Positions 1 through 10,641 of a stretch of DNA of 42,746 nucleotides are shown here, in pieces. Both the position numbers and the translations under genes were made by a program. The first letter of the stretch is position 1, and every line of letters starts with the position of its first letter. Source of the DNA: an uncultured Alphaproteobacteria bacterium (GTDB lineage Bacteria > Pseudomonadota > Alphaproteobacteria > HIMB59 > GCA-002718135); the NCBI GenBank assembly GCA_902575815.1, contig CACGTA010000009.1, positions 1 through 42,746 on the forward strand. Reading direction: 5' to 3'. The notes beneath the pieces are model-generated. The model worked only from the letters and a program-made list of their open reading frames with translations. It did not search any database and was not told where the DNA came from.

Positions 1-417
1 ATTATTAAATTGTTTAAAAGGATGTATTGCACCGGAAGAATTAATTATATTGTCACCATATAAACCATCATGATTTGGAGCTATAATATAAGAAAAGTTT
101 TTTGAAGAAATTTTTGGATTTTGAATATGAATATTAATAATATTTGGAAATTTTTTTTTAAGATAGATTGATAGGTAAACACTTTTTCTTCCACAACTTA
201 TAACTAAATCAGGTATCTCATCTATTGGTAACTTATTTTTAAATAACCAACTAAAAATAGGAAGTATCCCAGGCTGTAATTTACTCCAAGGAAAAATTAT
301 TTCAGTTTTAATTTCCTTTATATTTACACTCAATTCATTTGCTAAACCTTTAGTCTGACTTATCATTCCTTGTGAACCATCAGTTAATGACCAAATTTTA
401 GGATTGTCTATATTCAA
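1..417 (-). CDS. ELM1-family (DUF1022) protein, partial, 3' end outside window
   Basis: Only the first 139 codons are present; the gene runs off the left edge. The reading frame gives an N-terminus with PKIWSLTDGSQGMISQTKGLA-type sequence, then LVISCGRKSV, IHIQNPKIS and IAPNHDG. These match the pattern of the ELM1/DUF1022 family (WxLTDG..GN..Q..GLA, then SCGR, then QDPR, then APxHD), named after a plant mitochondrial fission factor and common in alphaproteobacteria with no settled bacterial role. No ATG is available: the best start is TTG at 417-415, which overlaps the TGA stop of greA (sequence TTGA on the minus strand), so the gene is probably translationally coupled as the last visible member of carA-carB-greA. 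The family call rests on motif recall; the start is inferred. Confidence 0.72.
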   Translation of the reverse strand, partial: MNIDNPKIWSLTDGSQGMISQTKGLANELSVNIKEIKTEIIFPWSKLQPGILPIFSWLFKNKLPIDEIPDLVISCGRKSVYLSIYLKKKFPNIINIHIQNPKISSKNFSYIIAPNHDGLYGDNIINSSGAIHPFKQFNN

Positions 418-887
418 ATGTATTTTACTGATAATATTGTATAACTTTTTAAACCTTTAGGACTATTGATTTCAACATTATCTTCTTCTGTTTTGCCAAT
501 TAGACCTCTTGCTAAAGGACTTGTAATAGAAAGTTTTTTATTTTCAATATCAGATTCGTATTCTCCAACAATTTGATACTCTTGTTTTTCTCCACTTTCA
601 TCATCTTCTATTTCAACAGTTGCACCAAATTTTATATCATCACCTGCAACTGATTTTACATCTATTACCTCTGCTTTACTAATAGCGCTCTCCAAATCTA
701 TAATTCTTCCTTCAATTAAACTTTGTTGTTCTTTAGCATATTGATATTCCGCATTTTCAGACAGATCACCATGACTTCTAGCCTCAGCAATTGCTTCAAT
801 TATTTTTGGTCTATCCTCAGATGTTAATTTTTTTAGTTCATCTTGTAATCTTGTATAACCCTCAGTAGTCATAGGAATTTTATTCAT
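414..887 (-). CDS. greA: Transcription elongation factor GreA
   Basis: GreA enters the secondary channel of stalled RNA polymerase and stimulates cleavage of the backtracked transcript 3' end. The 157-residue product is the usual length (E. coli 158). Its N-terminus MNKIPMTTEGYTRL leads into an antiparallel coiled coil whose tip holds HGDLSENAEY, with the acidic Asp and Glu that coordinate catalytic magnesium in RNA polymerase. The C-terminal globular FKBP-like half ends in SPLARGLIGK and an NSPKG stretch. It lies 40 bases downstream of carB in the same orientation, so it is probably cotranscribed with carAB. No Shine-Dalgarno is obvious; the bases just upstream of the start are a short CAT repeat. 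The ATG at 887 fits family alignment. Confidence 0.97.
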   Translation of the reverse strand: MNKIPMTTEGYTRLQDELKKLTSEDRPKIIEAIAEARSHGDLSENAEYQYAKEQQSLIEGRIIDLESAISKAEVIDVKSVAGDDIKFGATVEIEDDESGEKQEYQIVGEYESDIENKKLSITSPLARGLIGKTEEDNVEINSPKGLKSYTILSVKYI

Positions 888-927
888 AAGATGATGATGA
901 TTTATTTACTTTTTATAGTCAATAAAA

Positions 928-3900
928 TTAATTTATAGTTTGAAGACTTTTTATTGTGAATTCTTGAGTTTTCATATGTTCAATAGCATCAACAGCAACT
1001 TTTGCTCCAGCTATTGTCGTGTAATATGGAATATTATACATTAAGGATGTCCTTCTAATACTATAGCTATCTCTTATAGATGATTGAGTTTTTGTTGTAT
1101 TAATTACTAGCTGAATTTCATTTTTAATTAATGAGTCAACTACATGAGGATTACCTTCTTTTACTTTATTTACTATTTTTGTCTTAATGTTGTTAGTATT
1201 TAAGTATTCAGCAGTCCCTTTAGTTGCAAGTAGATTAAAATCTAATTCTTTTAACTTTTGCGCTATCTCAATAATGAACTTTTTATTATCATTATCTATT
1301 GAGATAAAAACCGTCCCTTTAGATGGAAGAATATTACCACAAGCTATTTGACTTTTTATATAGGAAGATAAAAAGGTTTCATCTATTCCCATAACTTCTC
1401 CGGTAGATTTCATTTCAGGACCTAATATTAGATCAACTCCATCAAATTTATTGAAAGGAAAAACAGATTCTTTTACATTAAAGTTTTTTAATTCATTAAT
1501 TTTATAATCATTCAAAATTGAATTAAGATTTTCCCCGACCATTACTTTTGCTGCAATTTTTGCGACTGGAATGCCTTTTGATTTAGCAACAAATGGTACA
1601 GTCCTGCTGGCTCTTGGGTTTACTTCTAAAACATATATTTTTTTATTTTTAATTGCTAATTGAGTATTCATTAATCCAACAACATTAATTTCATTTGCAA
1701 TTTTTGATACCCATTCAATTATTTTATTCTGAGTTTCTTTACTAACTGAATAGGGGGGTAAGGAACAAGCACTATCTCCAGAGTGAATTCCTGCCTCTTC
1801 TATGTGTTCCATAATCCCAGCTATAAATATTTCTCCATTTTTATCTCTAATGATATCTACATCTATTTCTTTGGCATTCTCAAGATATTCATCAATCAAA
1901 ATTACATTATTTGAAGAAACTTCAAGAGCTTCATTAGAAAATGATTCTAAATTATCTTTATCATATGCGATTTGCATAGCTCTTCCTCCAAGTACATATG
2001 AGGGTCTAACTAAAACAGGATATCCAATTTCTTCAGCTTTTTCTAAAGTTTGAGCTACCGTATTTGCAAAAGCATTTTTTGGTTGAGCAATTTTTAGTTT
2101 TATTAATATTTCACTGAATCTATCTCTATCTTCAGCTAAATCTATTGCTTCAGTTGATGTTCCTATAACTTCTATTCCAGCTTCTTCTAATTCTTTTGCA
2201 ATTTTTAAAGGAGTCTGGCCTCCAAATTGAACTAACACACCAAGAACATTTCCATTACTTTTTTCTTTATTGTAAATTTCAATAACACTTTCAGCTGAAA
2301 GTGGTTCAAAATAAAGTCTATCAGCAGTATCATAGTCAGTTGAAACTGTTTCTGGGTTACAATTTATCATTATTGTTTCAATGCCCTTTTCTTTCAATGC
2401 ATAGACAGCATGTACACAGCAATAATCAAATTCAATGCCTTGACCTATTCTATTAGGGCCACCTCCAAGAATTATTACTTTGTCTTTTGATGTAGGATTT
2501 GCTTCACAGAATTTAGTATTTTCAAAATCCCAATCGTAAGTAGAATAAAGATATGGAGTTTTAGAACTAAATTCACCTGCACAAGTATCAACTAGTCTGA
2601 AGACAGGATTAATATCATTATTAGTTCTAAATTTTCTTAATTCGTTTTCTTTAATACTTAATATTGATGAGATTTTACTATCCGAGAAGCCTATTTTCTT
2701 AGCATATAATATTATATCTTTATTGAGGCCTTTTTCTTTTAAGGTTTTTTCAAAATCAATTATTGTTTTAATTTGATATAAAAACCATTTATCATATTTT
2801 GTAGTTTGATTTATTTCATCAACTGTTAATCCAATCCTTAGGGCTTCACCTACAACTAACAAACGTTGCGAAGATTGTATTTTAAGTTCATTCAAAATAG
2901 TATTTTTATCATTTGAGCTAAGTTTTGGTTTATCAAAACCAGTTAGACCGTACTCAAGAGAATTAAACCCTTTTTGGATTGATTCATTAAAAGATCTACC
3001 TATACTCATTGCCTCACCAACTGATTTCATGGATGTTGTTAAGTCAGAATTAGCACCAACAAATTTTTCAAAAGTAAATCTTGGAATTTTAGTTACAACA
3101 TAATCAATAGTTGGCTCAAAACTTGCTGGTGTTGTCGTAGTAATATCATTTTCAAGTTCATCTAAAGTATAACCTATAGCTAATTTTGCAGCAATTTTTG
3201 CTATTGGAAAACCTGTAGCTTTTGATGCTAACGCAGAAGATCTACTAACTCTCGGATTCATTTCAATGACATTAATTTCTCCATCTTCAGGATTTATTGC
3301 AAATTGAACATTTGACCCGCCAGTATCAACACCTATTTTTCTGAGAACCTTAATGCTAGCATTCCTTAAAATCTGATATTCTTTATCAGTTAATGTTAAG
3401 GATGGAGCTACTGTAATGCTATCTCCAGTATGAATACCCATTGGATCAACATTTTCAATTGAGCAAACAATAATACAATTATCTTTATTATCTCTAACAA
3501 CTTCCATCTCAAATTCTTTCCAACCTGAAACAGATTTTTCAATAAGTATCTGATTTGTTGGGCTAGCATTTAAACCTCTATTACATAAATCAATAAAAGC
3601 CTCATCATCATAGGCAACACCACCTCCAGTTCCTCCAAGTGTAAAACTTGGTCTTATGACAAGAGGTAAATTTAATTCATTTTTTACTCTTTTTGACTCT
3701 TCAATAGTGTTAACCACGTAACTTTTAGGACAGCTCAAACCAATTTCTTTCATAGCATCTTTAAATTTTTGTCTATCCTCAGCTAATTCTATTGCTGTTG
3801 GATTAGCTCCAATCATTTTTACTCCGTGTTTTTCAAGTATACGATTATTAAAAAGTTCCATTGAAACGTTTAAAGCAGTTTGCCCTCCCATAGTTGGAAG

Positions 3901-4158
3901 AAGAGCATCTGGTTTTTCGATTTCGATTATTCTTTCTATAAATTCTTTAGTTATAGGCTCAATATAAGTTTGATCAGCTAATTCTGGATCAGTCATTATT
4001 GTTGCAGGATTTGAATTAATTAATACAATTTTGTAACCTTCATCTTTGAGAGACTTACATGCCTGAGCACCAGAGTAATCAAATTCACAAGCTTGACCAA
4101 TAACTATAGGACCTGCACCTACTATTAATATTTTATTTATGTCAGTTCTTTTTGGCAT
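928..4158 (-). CDS. carB: Carbamoyl-phosphate synthase large subunit
   Basis: CarB makes carbamoyl phosphate from bicarbonate, ammonia (tunnelled from CarA) and two ATP, feeding pyrimidine and arginine synthesis. From the ATG at 4158 the product is 1076 residues, close to E. coli (1073). Two tandem ATP-grasp halves are plain. The first starts with [18 protein letters not shown] (about residues 13-30) and contains [10 protein letters not shown]; the second starts with [17 protein letters not shown] and contains NPRASRT. The last 140 or so residues form the MGS-like regulatory domain. The frame stays open upstream to 4242 inside carA, but [14 protein letters not shown] is the family N-terminus, so the 28-residue extension is rejected. 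This start overlaps the end of carA by 17 bases, consistent with coupled translation of the two subunits. Confidence 0.97.
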   Translation of the reverse strand: MPKRTDINKILIVGAGPIVIGQACEFDYSGAQACKSLKDEGYKIVLINSNPATIMTDPELADQTYIEPITKEFIERIIEIEKPDALLPTMGGQTALNVSMELFNNRILEKHGVKMIGANPTAIELAEDRQKFKDAMKEIGLSCPKSYVVNTIEESKRVKNELNLPLVIRPSFTLGGTGGGVAYDDEAFIDLCNRGLNASPTNQILIEKSVSGWKEFEMEVVRDNKDNCIIVCSIENVDPMGIHTGDSITVAPSLTLTDKEYQILRNASIKVLRKIGVDTGGSNVQFAINPEDGEINVIEMNPRVSRSSALASKATGFPIAKIAAKLAIGYTLDELENDITTTTPASFEPTIDYVVTKIPRFTFEKFVGANSDLTTSMKSVGEAMSIGRSFNESIQKGFNSLEYGLTGFDKPKLSSNDKNTILNELKIQSSQRLLVVGEALRIGLTVDEINQTTKYDKWFLYQIKTIIDFEKTLKEKGLNKDIILYAKKIGFSDSKISSILSIKENELRKFRTNNDINPVFRLVDTCAGEFSSKTPYLYSTYDWDFENTKFCEANPTSKDKVIILGGGPNRIGQGIEFDYCCVHAVYALKEKGIETIMINCNPETVSTDYDTADRLYFEPLSAESVIEIYNKEKSNGNVLGVLVQFGGQTPLKIAKELEEAGIEVIGTSTEAIDLAEDRDRFSEILIKLKIAQPKNAFANTVAQTLEKAEEIGYPVLVRPSYVLGGRAMQIAYDKDNLESFSNEALEVSSNNVILIDEYLENAKEIDVDIIRDKNGEIFIAGIMEHIEEAGIHSGDSACSLPPYSVSKETQNKIIEWVSKIANEINVVGLMNTQLAIKNKKIYVLEVNPRASRTVPFVAKSKGIPVAKIAAKVMVGENLNSILNDYKINELKNFNVKESVFPFNKFDGVDLILGPEMKSTGEVMGIDETFLSSYIKSQIACGNILPSKGTVFISIDNDNKKFIIEIAQKLKELDFNLLATKGTAEYLNTNNIKTKIVNKVKEGNPHVVDSLIKNEIQLVINTTKTQSSIRDSYSIRRTSLMYNIPYYTTIAGAKVAVDAIEHMKTQEFTIKSLQTIN

Positions 4159-5311
4159 TTTTCTCAATAAGTTTATAAAATTCTTCAAACAAATAATGAC
4201 TATCATGTGGACCAGGCGACGCCTCTGGATGATATTGAACACTAAATACTGGCAAATGCTTATGCCTCAAACCTTCATTAGTCCCGTCAAATAGTGAAAT
4301 ATGAGTTTCAATTATATCTTTGCCAAAACTATTTCTATCAACTTCAAAGCCATGATTTTGTGAAGTAATTTCAACAATGCCTGTTTTAAGATTTTTGACG
4401 GGATGGTTTGAACCTCTGTGACCCTGAAACATTTTTTTAGTCTTTGCATTCAATGCTAATCCTAAAATTTGATGCCCTAAACATATGCCAAATATTGGAA
4501 TATTATCATCAATTAATTTTTTAATAACATCAACTATTTTATTACCAGTGGCATAAGGATCACCTGGGCCGTTTGATAAAAAAATTCCTGAAGGATTAGT
4601 TTCTATTATTTCTTCGTAGCTAGAAAATAAGTTTAATACAGTTGGATTAAGATTAAATTCATTTAGATTTCTTAAAATGTTATTTTTGATACCAAAGTCT
4701 AAGCAAGTGACATTATATTTAAATTGGTTTTTAATTGATTTGTTACTTTTCCATATTCCCTTTTTCCAATTATAGTTTTGCTCTGTCGATACTATTTCCG
4801 CCAAATCTAAATTTTGAAGACCTTTCCACTCATTTATTTGAGTTTTAAGTTTTTCAATTTTATTTTCACCTTCTCCAAAGTAAATAATTGCGGCCTTTTT
4901 AGCTCCCTCAACAGATAATTTCTTAGTTAAGTATCTAGTATCAATTCCAAAAATACATGGAATTTTGTTTTTTAAAAAATATGAATTTAAGTCGTTTTCT
5001 GCTCTCCAATTTGAATACTCTGATAATGGCTGATTTATTACACAACCATCAGCGTAGATTTTTTTTGACTCTTGATCTTCTTGATTTGTACCTACAATTC
5101 CAACATGTGGAAAAGTAAATGTAATGATTTGTTTTGTATATGAGGGATCTGATAATGCTTCTTGATAGCCTGTTTGAGAGGTATTAAAACAAAGCTCACC
5201 AACGGCAGCCTTTTTCTCCCCTAATCCATAACCCCATAAAATTTCACCATTTTCTAATACAAGAGCTGCAGTTTTATTGTGTATATGTGGTTCTTTTTTT
5301 AAAACTTCCAT
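4142..5311 (-). CDS. carA: Carbamoyl-phosphate synthase small (glutaminase) subunit
   Basis: CarA hydrolyses glutamine and passes ammonia to CarB. From ATG 5311 it has 389 residues. The N-terminal CPSase domain starts [13 protein letters not shown]. The C-terminal class I glutamine amidotransferase domain contains FLSNGPGDP, the nucleophile Cys277 in [10 protein letters not shown], and the His361/Glu363 pair in [18 protein letters not shown] six codons upstream (5329) is a possible alternative start. ATG 5311 is preferred because the family usually begins just before the AALVLE strand; neither start has a clear Shine-Dalgarno. It heads the minus-strand operon carA-carB-greA-ELM1-like, diverging from yqeY. 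Confidence 0.96.
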   Translation of the reverse strand: MEVLKKEPHIHNKTAALVLENGEILWGYGLGEKKAAVGELCFNTSQTGYQEALSDPSYTKQIITFTFPHVGIVGTNQEDQESKKIYADGCVINQPLSEYSNWRAENDLNSYFLKNKIPCIFGIDTRYLTKKLSVEGAKKAAIIYFGEGENKIEKLKTQINEWKGLQNLDLAEIVSTEQNYNWKKGIWKSNKSIKNQFKYNVTCLDFGIKNNILRNLNEFNLNPTVLNLFSSYEEIIETNPSGIFLSNGPGDPYATGNKIVDVIKKLIDDNIPIFGICLGHQILGLALNAKTKKMFQGHRGSNHPVKNLKTGIVEITSQNHGFEVDRNSFGKDIIETHISLFDGTNEGLRHKHLPVFSVQYHPEASPGPHDSHYLFEEFYKLIEKNAKKN

Positions 5312-5337
5312 TATATTTAGGTGAAGCAAAATGATAG

Positions 5338-5366
5338 TTAGTAGGCATTTATAACAATGTAGTCAA
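5338..5366 (-). promoter_or_regulatory. Putative sigma-70 promoter for carA
   Basis: On the minus strand, TTGACT (5366-5361) and TACTAA (5343-5338) are 17 bases apart, about 27 bases upstream of the carA ATG. The -35 element is five of six to consensus; the -10 element is weak. It sits in the short carA/yqeY divergent spacer. Sequence resemblance only. Confidence 0.35.
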
Positions 5367-5373
5367 GGATTAG

Positions 5374-5401
5374 TTGAAATTAAAAAGAAGAATTATATTA
5401 T
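5374..5401 (+). promoter_or_regulatory. Putative sigma-70 promoter for yqeY-dnaG-rpoD
   Basis: TTGAAA (5374-5379) and TATTAT (5396-5401) are separated by 16 bases, about 30 bases upstream of the yqeY ATG. A GGAAG Shine-Dalgarno-like element follows just before the start. The promoter lies only eight bases from the proposed carA -35, so the two divergent promoters may compete. Resemblance only. Confidence 0.42.
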
Positions 5402-5431
5402 TAAATAAAATTTATTAGGAAGTGAAAAATT

Positions 5432-5887
5432 ATGAGCTTAAAGGATAAAATTGAAAGTAATTATAACAATTCTATCAAAGAAAAAGATAGTAATTCCATC
5501 AATACTTTAAGATTAATAAAGAGCGCAATTAAAGATAAGGAGATTTCTCTTAGAGGTAAGCAAGACGCTTTGACCGATTCTGATATTTTAAGTTTACTTC
5601 AAAGTTTAGTAAAACAAAGAAAAGATTCTATAGAAGCTTTTGAAAAAGCGAATCGGAATGATCTTATTGAAAAGGAACTAAATGAAATCAAAGTAATAGA
5701 AATGTTTTTACCAAAACAAATGGATGAAGATGAAACAACATTGATCATAAAGAATATAATTCAAGAGAATAATTATACATCAATAAAAGAAATGGGTGCC
5801 CTTATGAAAATAATTAAGGGAAACTATACTGGAAAAATAGATATGGGTTTAGTAGGAAAAATAGCTAAATCTTTATTGGGCAATTGA
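5432..5887 (+). CDS. yqeY: GatB/YqeY domain-containing protein
   Basis: A 151-residue stand-alone YqeY protein, related to the tail domain of the GatB subunit of tRNA-dependent amidotransferases. Its cellular role is not settled, but it is very often found just before dnaG and rpoD. Recognisable family stretches are NTLRLIKSAIKDKEI near residue 25, QRKDSIEAFEKA near 68, EIKVIEMFLPKQM near 90, and MGALMKIIKGNYTGKIDMG near 121. The ATG is preceded by GGAAG at a normal distance, one of the few good ribosome binding sites in the window. Its TGA stop overlaps the dnaG ATG (TGATG), so the two are coupled. Confidence 0.93.
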   Translation: MSLKDKIESNYNNSIKEKDSNSINTLRLIKSAIKDKEISLRGKQDALTDSDILSLLQSLVKQRKDSIEAFEKANRNDLIEKELNEIKVIEMFLPKQMDEDETTLIIKNIIQENNYTSIKEMGALMKIIKGNYTGKIDMGLVGKIAKSLLGN

Positions 5888-7629
5888 TGTCATTTTCAAA
5901 AAATGATCTTGAATTAATAAAATCAAAAATTCTTCTTTCACAAGAAATAGAAAAAAAAACAAAAGTCATAAAAAAGGGAAAGGATAGTTGGTGTTGTTGT
6001 CCATTTCATGATGAAAAAACTCCATCTTGCAAGATAAATGATGATTTAGGTTCATATTACTGTTTTGGATGTGGAGCTAAAGGAGATATATTTACAATAT
6101 ATACAGAGCTTTATAATTTTTCATTCCCAGAGGCAGTAAAAGAATTAGCTCAAAGAGTTGGTATTAGAATAGTTGATAGTTTTGATTCAAATGTTAATAA
6201 AAAAAATGATAAAATTTATAAAATTTTAGAAATTTCGACAAAATGGTTTCAAGATAATCTAGCGGCAAATAAAGATTGTCAAAGATATTTAAATACAAGA
6301 AATTTATCAGACGAGACTATTAAATTTTTTAAGTTAGGATTTTCTTCTAATTCTAAACAAACTCTTTACCAATTTCTTAAAGAACAAGGTTTTGAAAATA
6401 AAGAACTTCTTGAAAGTAATGTTGTAAAGCTAGACAAAAATAACAAGATAAGAGATTTTTTTTATAATAGACTTATGTTCCCAATTACAAATGAATATGG
6501 GAAAATTGTTGGATTTGGCGGAAGAGTATTAGATAATTCAAATCCTAAATATATAAATTCACCTGAAAGTGATTTTTTTAAAAAAAGAAATATTTTGTAT
6601 AATCTTTTTAACGCTAAACAAATTATAAGATCAAAAAAAAATATGTTAATTTGTGAAGGTTATATGGATGTAATAAGTTTGTATGAAAAAAATATTAGAA
6701 CAGCAGTAGCTCCACTTGGAACTTCTTTAACTGATAGTCATCTTTTATTATCATGGAAATATGTAAATAAACCGACATTGATGTTTGATGGAGATGCATC
6801 AGGTTTAAAGGCTTCTTTTAAAAGTGCTATAATGTCCCTACCTTTTTTAACTCCTTCAAAATTATTACAATTTGTTATTCTTCCAAATGAATATGACCCA
6901 GATACTTTCATAAATGAATTCTCTTTAAATAAATTTGCAACTTTTTTAAAAAAACCACTTTCAATTGTAGAGTTTATTTTTCAGGAATCATCAAAATTAA
7001 TTGATTTACAAAAATCTGATAATAAAATTATTTTTGATAATTATATTGATGAATTAGTAAACAATATAAAAGATAGTAAAATAAAATATTTTTATAAAAA
7101 TGAGTTTAAATCTTTATTTTTTCAAAAATTAAGATCATCTTCTAGTACAAAACAATCTATTAAAATTATTCCAAAAACCAATTCGTTAAAAGATAAACAA
7201 ATATTCTCTTTTCTTAAAGCTTATTTGAATCATATGAGTTTGAGACATGAGATTTATTCACTTTTAATTGCTTCTGATTTATTGAATGATAATCAATCTG
7301 CTTTTTTAGATTTTTTCCATAAATCAGAGTTTTTAGACTCTGATATTGACAAAATTGACTCTGTCCAATTACCTAATAAGTTATCCAAAATATACAAAAA
7401 TACCAAGGATAATAGTATATTTCAACTTTTCCCTTATGTTAGCGCAGATTATGATCCAGAGGAAGCGATAAAAGAAATTAAAGAATCCATAAATAATTTA
7501 AAGACAAGGCTTTCAAATTTGAAAAAAATAAATAAAAGCCTAAATGAGATAGAAATTAACTCTTCATCAATGACTTGGGATGAGCTAAAAAATATCACTT
7601 TTAATCTTCACAATAATGAAGAATTATAA
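5887..7629 (+). CDS. dnaG: DNA primase
   Basis: DnaG makes the RNA primers for DNA replication. The 580-residue product (E. coli 581) opens with a CHC2 zinc finger, ligands C38, H41, C59 and C62 (CPFH then CFGC). The DnaG N-terminal catalytic core contains [20 protein letters not shown]. The TOPRIM metal site follows, with EGYMDV near residue 257 and MFDGDASG near 298. The AT-rich C-terminal part is poorly conserved and should be the helicase-interacting domain. An in-frame TTG at 5884 is one codon earlier; ATG 5887, overlapping the yqeY stop, is the likelier start. The gene is followed closely by rpoD, as in the classical macromolecular synthesis operon, with yqeY in place of rpsU. Confidence 0.96.
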   Translation: MSFSKNDLELIKSKILLSQEIEKKTKVIKKGKDSWCCCPFHDEKTPSCKINDDLGSYYCFGCGAKGDIFTIYTELYNFSFPEAVKELAQRVGIRIVDSFDSNVNKKNDKIYKILEISTKWFQDNLAANKDCQRYLNTRNLSDETIKFFKLGFSSNSKQTLYQFLKEQGFENKELLESNVVKLDKNNKIRDFFYNRLMFPITNEYGKIVGFGGRVLDNSNPKYINSPESDFFKKRNILYNLFNAKQIIRSKKNMLICEGYMDVISLYEKNIRTAVAPLGTSLTDSHLLLSWKYVNKPTLMFDGDASGLKASFKSAIMSLPFLTPSKLLQFVILPNEYDPDTFINEFSLNKFATFLKKPLSIVEFIFQESSKLIDLQKSDNKIIFDNYIDELVNNIKDSKIKYFYKNEFKSLFFQKLRSSSSTKQSIKIIPKTNSLKDKQIFSFLKAYLNHMSLRHEIYSLLIASDLLNDNQSAFLDFFHKSEFLDSDIDKIDSVQLPNKLSKIYKNTKDNSIFQLFPYVSADYDPEEAIKEIKESINNLKTRLSNLKKINKSLNEIEINSSSMTWDELKNITFNLHNNEEL

Positions 7630-7639
7630 GAACAAAATT

Positions 7640-9799
7640 ATGGCAAAAAAGAAGAAAAAAACCGTTAATAAAAAATCAACTGCAATTAAAAAGAAAAATT
7701 CCACAAAAAAAAAATTAACTGATAAAAAATTATCTTCCAAATCTTCCAAAAGATCTAAATCAAAAGTAATAAAAAAAACAAAAAAAACTTCAGAAAAAAA
7801 AACATCTAAAAAGACTTTAACTAAACCTTCATCAGAAGTTAAGGCAAAAAAAATCCCAAAAGCAATTTCAGGTTTTGATGATAAAATAAAAGAAATATTT
7901 GCTAAGCTAATAAACAAACATAAGATCGATGGAATTTATACACAAAAAATAATTGAAAAAGCTATACCAAAAAAATTCAGACTTGAAGAAAATATTAAAA
8001 AATTTAACAATCTAATAACCACTAATAATATTAAAATTTATTCTGAAGAAGAAGCTAAAGAACTTATATCTTTAGCTAAAGAGCAAAGTTCTAAATCTGA
8101 AGATGACTCTGAAGATCAAGAAAAAAAACAAACTGGAAAAACTGATGATCCAGTAAGACTATATTTAAGAGATATGGGAGCTGTCGAGCTTCTTAGTAGA
8201 GAAGGTGAAATTGCTATTGCAAAAAGAATTGAAGCTGGAAGAGAAAAAATGATTGGTGCTATTTGTGAAAGTCCTATGACAATTAGATCAATTATCAACT
8301 GGAAAGATTCAATAAAAGATGGAACTATGCTTTTAAGAGATATTGTAGACTTAGAAGCTACCTATGACATGTCAGATATTTCAGAATCTAAACTTGAAGA
8401 TACACTCAAGTTAATTGAAAGTGGTGGAGATGAAAAGGAAAATGATAAAAAAAATAAAGATAAAGATAAAAGTAATGAAGATAATAATGAAGATAGTCAA
8501 CAACAAGAAGATGATGAAGACGATAGTTTAAATGTTTCTCTAGCAGCTATGGAAGAAAAACTTAAACCAAAAGTATTAAGTGATTTTAATGATATTACAA
8601 AACTTTTCAAAAAACTTCAAAAACATAGTCAAGACTTAATAAATGCAGATAAAAAGAATGAAAAAAATTTTAAATCATTAGAAAAAAAATATTTGAAAAT
8701 ACAAAAAGAAATGGTTGCGGCTATGAAAGCTGTACACTTTAATTCAACAACTATTGAAGCTCTAATGGAAGCATTATACGAATTAAACAAAAAACTCTTA
8801 TTACGTGAAGGAAAAATGCTTCGTATGGCTACTAATGCAGGTGTTAAAAGAGAAGATTTTATAGAACAGTACTTAAACTTTAATTTTGAAAAAAACTGGA
8901 TACAAAGTTTATTAGCTACCAATGATAAGAATTGGGAAAAGTTTATTAATAGAAATCATTTAGAAATTAATAAAAATATTGAAGAAATTAGAGAAATTCA
9001 AACTGCTGCAGAACTACCTCTGTCAGAGTTTAGAAGAATTGTTGGAACCGTTCAACAAGGTGAGAGGTCAGCAAATAGAGCAAAAAAAGAAATGATAGAA
9101 TCAAATTTAAGATTAGTTATTTCTATAGCAAAAAAATATACAAATAGAGGACTTCAATTTTTAGATTTAATTCAAGAGGGAAATATCGGTTTAATGAAAG
9201 CTGTAGATAAATTTGAATATAGAAGAGGGTATAAATTTTCTACATACGCAACTTGGTGGATTAGACAAGCTATTACAAGATCTATTGCAGATCAGGCTAG
9301 AACAATAAGAATACCTGTGCATATGATTGAGACAATTAATAAAATTGTTAGAACTACAAGACAAATAATGTCTGAAATCGGCAGAGAACCTACACCTAAT
9401 GAATTAGCAGATAGATTACACATGCCATTAGATAAAGTTAAAAAAGTATTAAAGATTGCTAAAGAGCCTATAAGTTTAGAAACACCTGTCGGAGATGAAG
9501 AAGATAGTTCTTTGGGTGATTTTATTGAGGATAAAAATGCACTTATTCCAATCGATGCTGCTGTGAAAAGTTCATTACGTGACACAACAACAAGAATTTT
9601 ATCTTCTTTAACTCCAAGGGAGGAAAGGGTTTTGAGAATGAGATTTGGTATTGGCATGAATAGTGATCACACCTTAGAAGAAGTAGGACAACAATTTAGT
9701 GTTACAAGAGAAAGAATTAGACAAATAGAGGCAAAAGCATTAAGAAAATTAAAACATCCTACTAGAGCAAGAAAACTTAAAACTTTCTTAGACGAATAA
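7640..9799 (+). CDS. rpoD: RNA polymerase primary sigma factor RpoD (sigma-70)
   Basis: The housekeeping sigma factor for promoter recognition. From ATG 7640 it has 719 residues, longer than E. coli RpoD (613). It starts with an unusual lysine-rich tail (31 Lys in the first 72 residues), then region 1.1, then region 1.2 ([11 protein letters not shown] near residue 170). An acidic, low-complexity non-conserved region comes next. Region 2 contains [35 protein letters not shown] and RTIRIPVHM. Region 4 contains [14 protein letters not shown] and the [18 protein letters not shown] helix-turn-helix. An in-frame ATG at 7616 overlaps dnaG by 14 bases and would add MKNYKNKI; the MAKKKKK start 10 bases after dnaG is preferred but not proven. 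Confidence 0.95.
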   Translation: MAKKKKKTVNKKSTAIKKKNSTKKKLTDKKLSSKSSKRSKSKVIKKTKKTSEKKTSKKTLTKPSSEVKAKKIPKAISGFDDKIKEIFAKLINKHKIDGIYTQKIIEKAIPKKFRLEENIKKFNNLITTNNIKIYSEEEAKELISLAKEQSSKSEDDSEDQEKKQTGKTDDPVRLYLRDMGAVELLSREGEIAIAKRIEAGREKMIGAICESPMTIRSIINWKDSIKDGTMLLRDIVDLEATYDMSDISESKLEDTLKLIESGGDEKENDKKNKDKDKSNEDNNEDSQQQEDDEDDSLNVSLAAMEEKLKPKVLSDFNDITKLFKKLQKHSQDLINADKKNEKNFKSLEKKYLKIQKEMVAAMKAVHFNSTTIEALMEALYELNKKLLLREGKMLRMATNAGVKREDFIEQYLNFNFEKNWIQSLLATNDKNWEKFINRNHLEINKNIEEIREIQTAAELPLSEFRRIVGTVQQGERSANRAKKEMIESNLRLVISIAKKYTNRGLQFLDLIQEGNIGLMKAVDKFEYRRGYKFSTYATWWIRQAITRSIADQARTIRIPVHMIETINKIVRTTRQIMSEIGREPTPNELADRLHMPLDKVKKVLKIAKEPISLETPVGDEEDSSLGDFIEDKNALIPIDAAVKSSLRDTTTRILSSLTPREERVLRMRFGIGMNSDHTLEEVGQQFSVTRERIRQIEAKALRKLKHPTRARKLKTFLDE

Positions 9800-10626
9800 T
9801 GAAATTAACCTTACTTGGAACAGGGTGTCCAAGCGTTGATTATAAAAGATGTGGTTCTGCTAATTTAGTAAGTACAAAGAGCACAACAATATTAGTTGAT
9901 TGTGGCTCAGGTGTTACCCAACGGTTAAATCAAGCAAAAATATCATCAGCTAATATTGATGCACTTTTTTTAACACACTTGCATTCTGATCATGTTGTTG
10001 ACCTTTATCAACTAATTATATCATCTTGGCATTCATACAGAATTAAACCATGGAAAATATATGGACCAAAAGGCACTAAAAAATTTGTTACAAAAATAAT
10101 GGCCGCATGGGCTGAAGAGAGGAAACAAAGAATTTTATATGAATCTCGAGCTTCAGTAAAAGCCTTTGATATAAAGATTACTGAATTTAGTTCTACAGGT
10201 ATATATTCTTTTAAGGATCTAAAAATAAAATATTTTGAAGTCGATCATAAGCCAGTAAAATACGCATATGGTTTTTCATTTTTTAATAAATCAAAAAAGC
10301 TTACTATTAGTGGAGATACAAGACCATGCGAGAATTTAATGAAATTTGCACATAAATCTGATGTTCTGCTACACGAAGTTTTTATTGAAGGGGAGATTAA
10401 AGAGACAAATAAGATGAGAACTAAAAAAACTCTTCATAATGTGAAGAAATATCATACATCTTCTTCTCAAGTTGGTAAAGTTGCATTCATTACAGGATGT
10501 AAAAAACTAGTATTGACTCATTTTGTGCCAACACGTTTTAATGTTTCTAGACTAAAAAAAATCGTTAGAAAGGATTTTGGTAAAGATCCAATAATTGGAA
10601 AAGATTTATTAAAAATCAATATTTAG
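9799..10626 (+). CDS. MBL-fold metallo-hydrolase (RNase Z / arylsulfatase-like)
   Basis: A 275-residue metallo-beta-lactamase-fold enzyme. The N-terminus [20 protein letters not shown], the zinc motif THLHSDH (H60, H62, D64, H65), SGDTRP around residue 175 and a late THFVPTRF His place it in the tRNase Z / AtsA-like branch of the superfamily. It lacks a clear RNase Z exosite, so an RNase Z role is not claimed; many relatives hydrolyse small esters or remain uncharacterised. Its ATG overlaps the rpoD stop (TAATG), making it the last gene of yqeY-dnaG-rpoD. It converges on the GH4 gene with only 15 AT-rich bases between the two stops. Substrate unknown. Confidence 0.82.
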   Translation: MKLTLLGTGCPSVDYKRCGSANLVSTKSTTILVDCGSGVTQRLNQAKISSANIDALFLTHLHSDHVVDLYQLIISSWHSYRIKPWKIYGPKGTKKFVTKIMAAWAEERKQRILYESRASVKAFDIKITEFSSTGIYSFKDLKIKYFEVDHKPVKYAYGFSFFNKSKKLTISGDTRPCENLMKFAHKSDVLLHEVFIEGEIKETNKMRTKKTLHNVKKYHTSSSQVGKVAFITGCKKLVLTHFVPTRFNVSRLKKIVRKDFGKDPIIGKDLLKINI

Positions 10627-10641
10627 TTTTAAATTTAATAA

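Noticed and set aside
888..902. Short ATG/GAT trinucleotide repeat upstream of greA
   Set aside because: Only about four units; too short to be a meaningful repeat or phase-variable tract.
1802..2053. Plus-strand open frame inside carB
   Set aside because: Antisense to the second ATP-grasp half of CarB; composition explained by the sense gene.
4159..4242. 28-residue N-terminal extension of carB
   Set aside because: Open only because it lies in carA; the family N-terminus begins at [14 protein letters not shown] (4158), and the extension has no ribosome binding site or family match.
7624..7917. Reverse-strand 97-residue open frame rich in Phe and Leu
   Set aside because: Antisense shadow of the lysine-rich RpoD tail (AAA/AAG read as TTT/CTT); no family features.
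10627..10641. AT-rich near-palindrome between the MBL and GH4 stops as a bidirectional terminator
   Set aside because: No G+C in the stem, so it would be unstable; in this composition such dyads are expected by chance.
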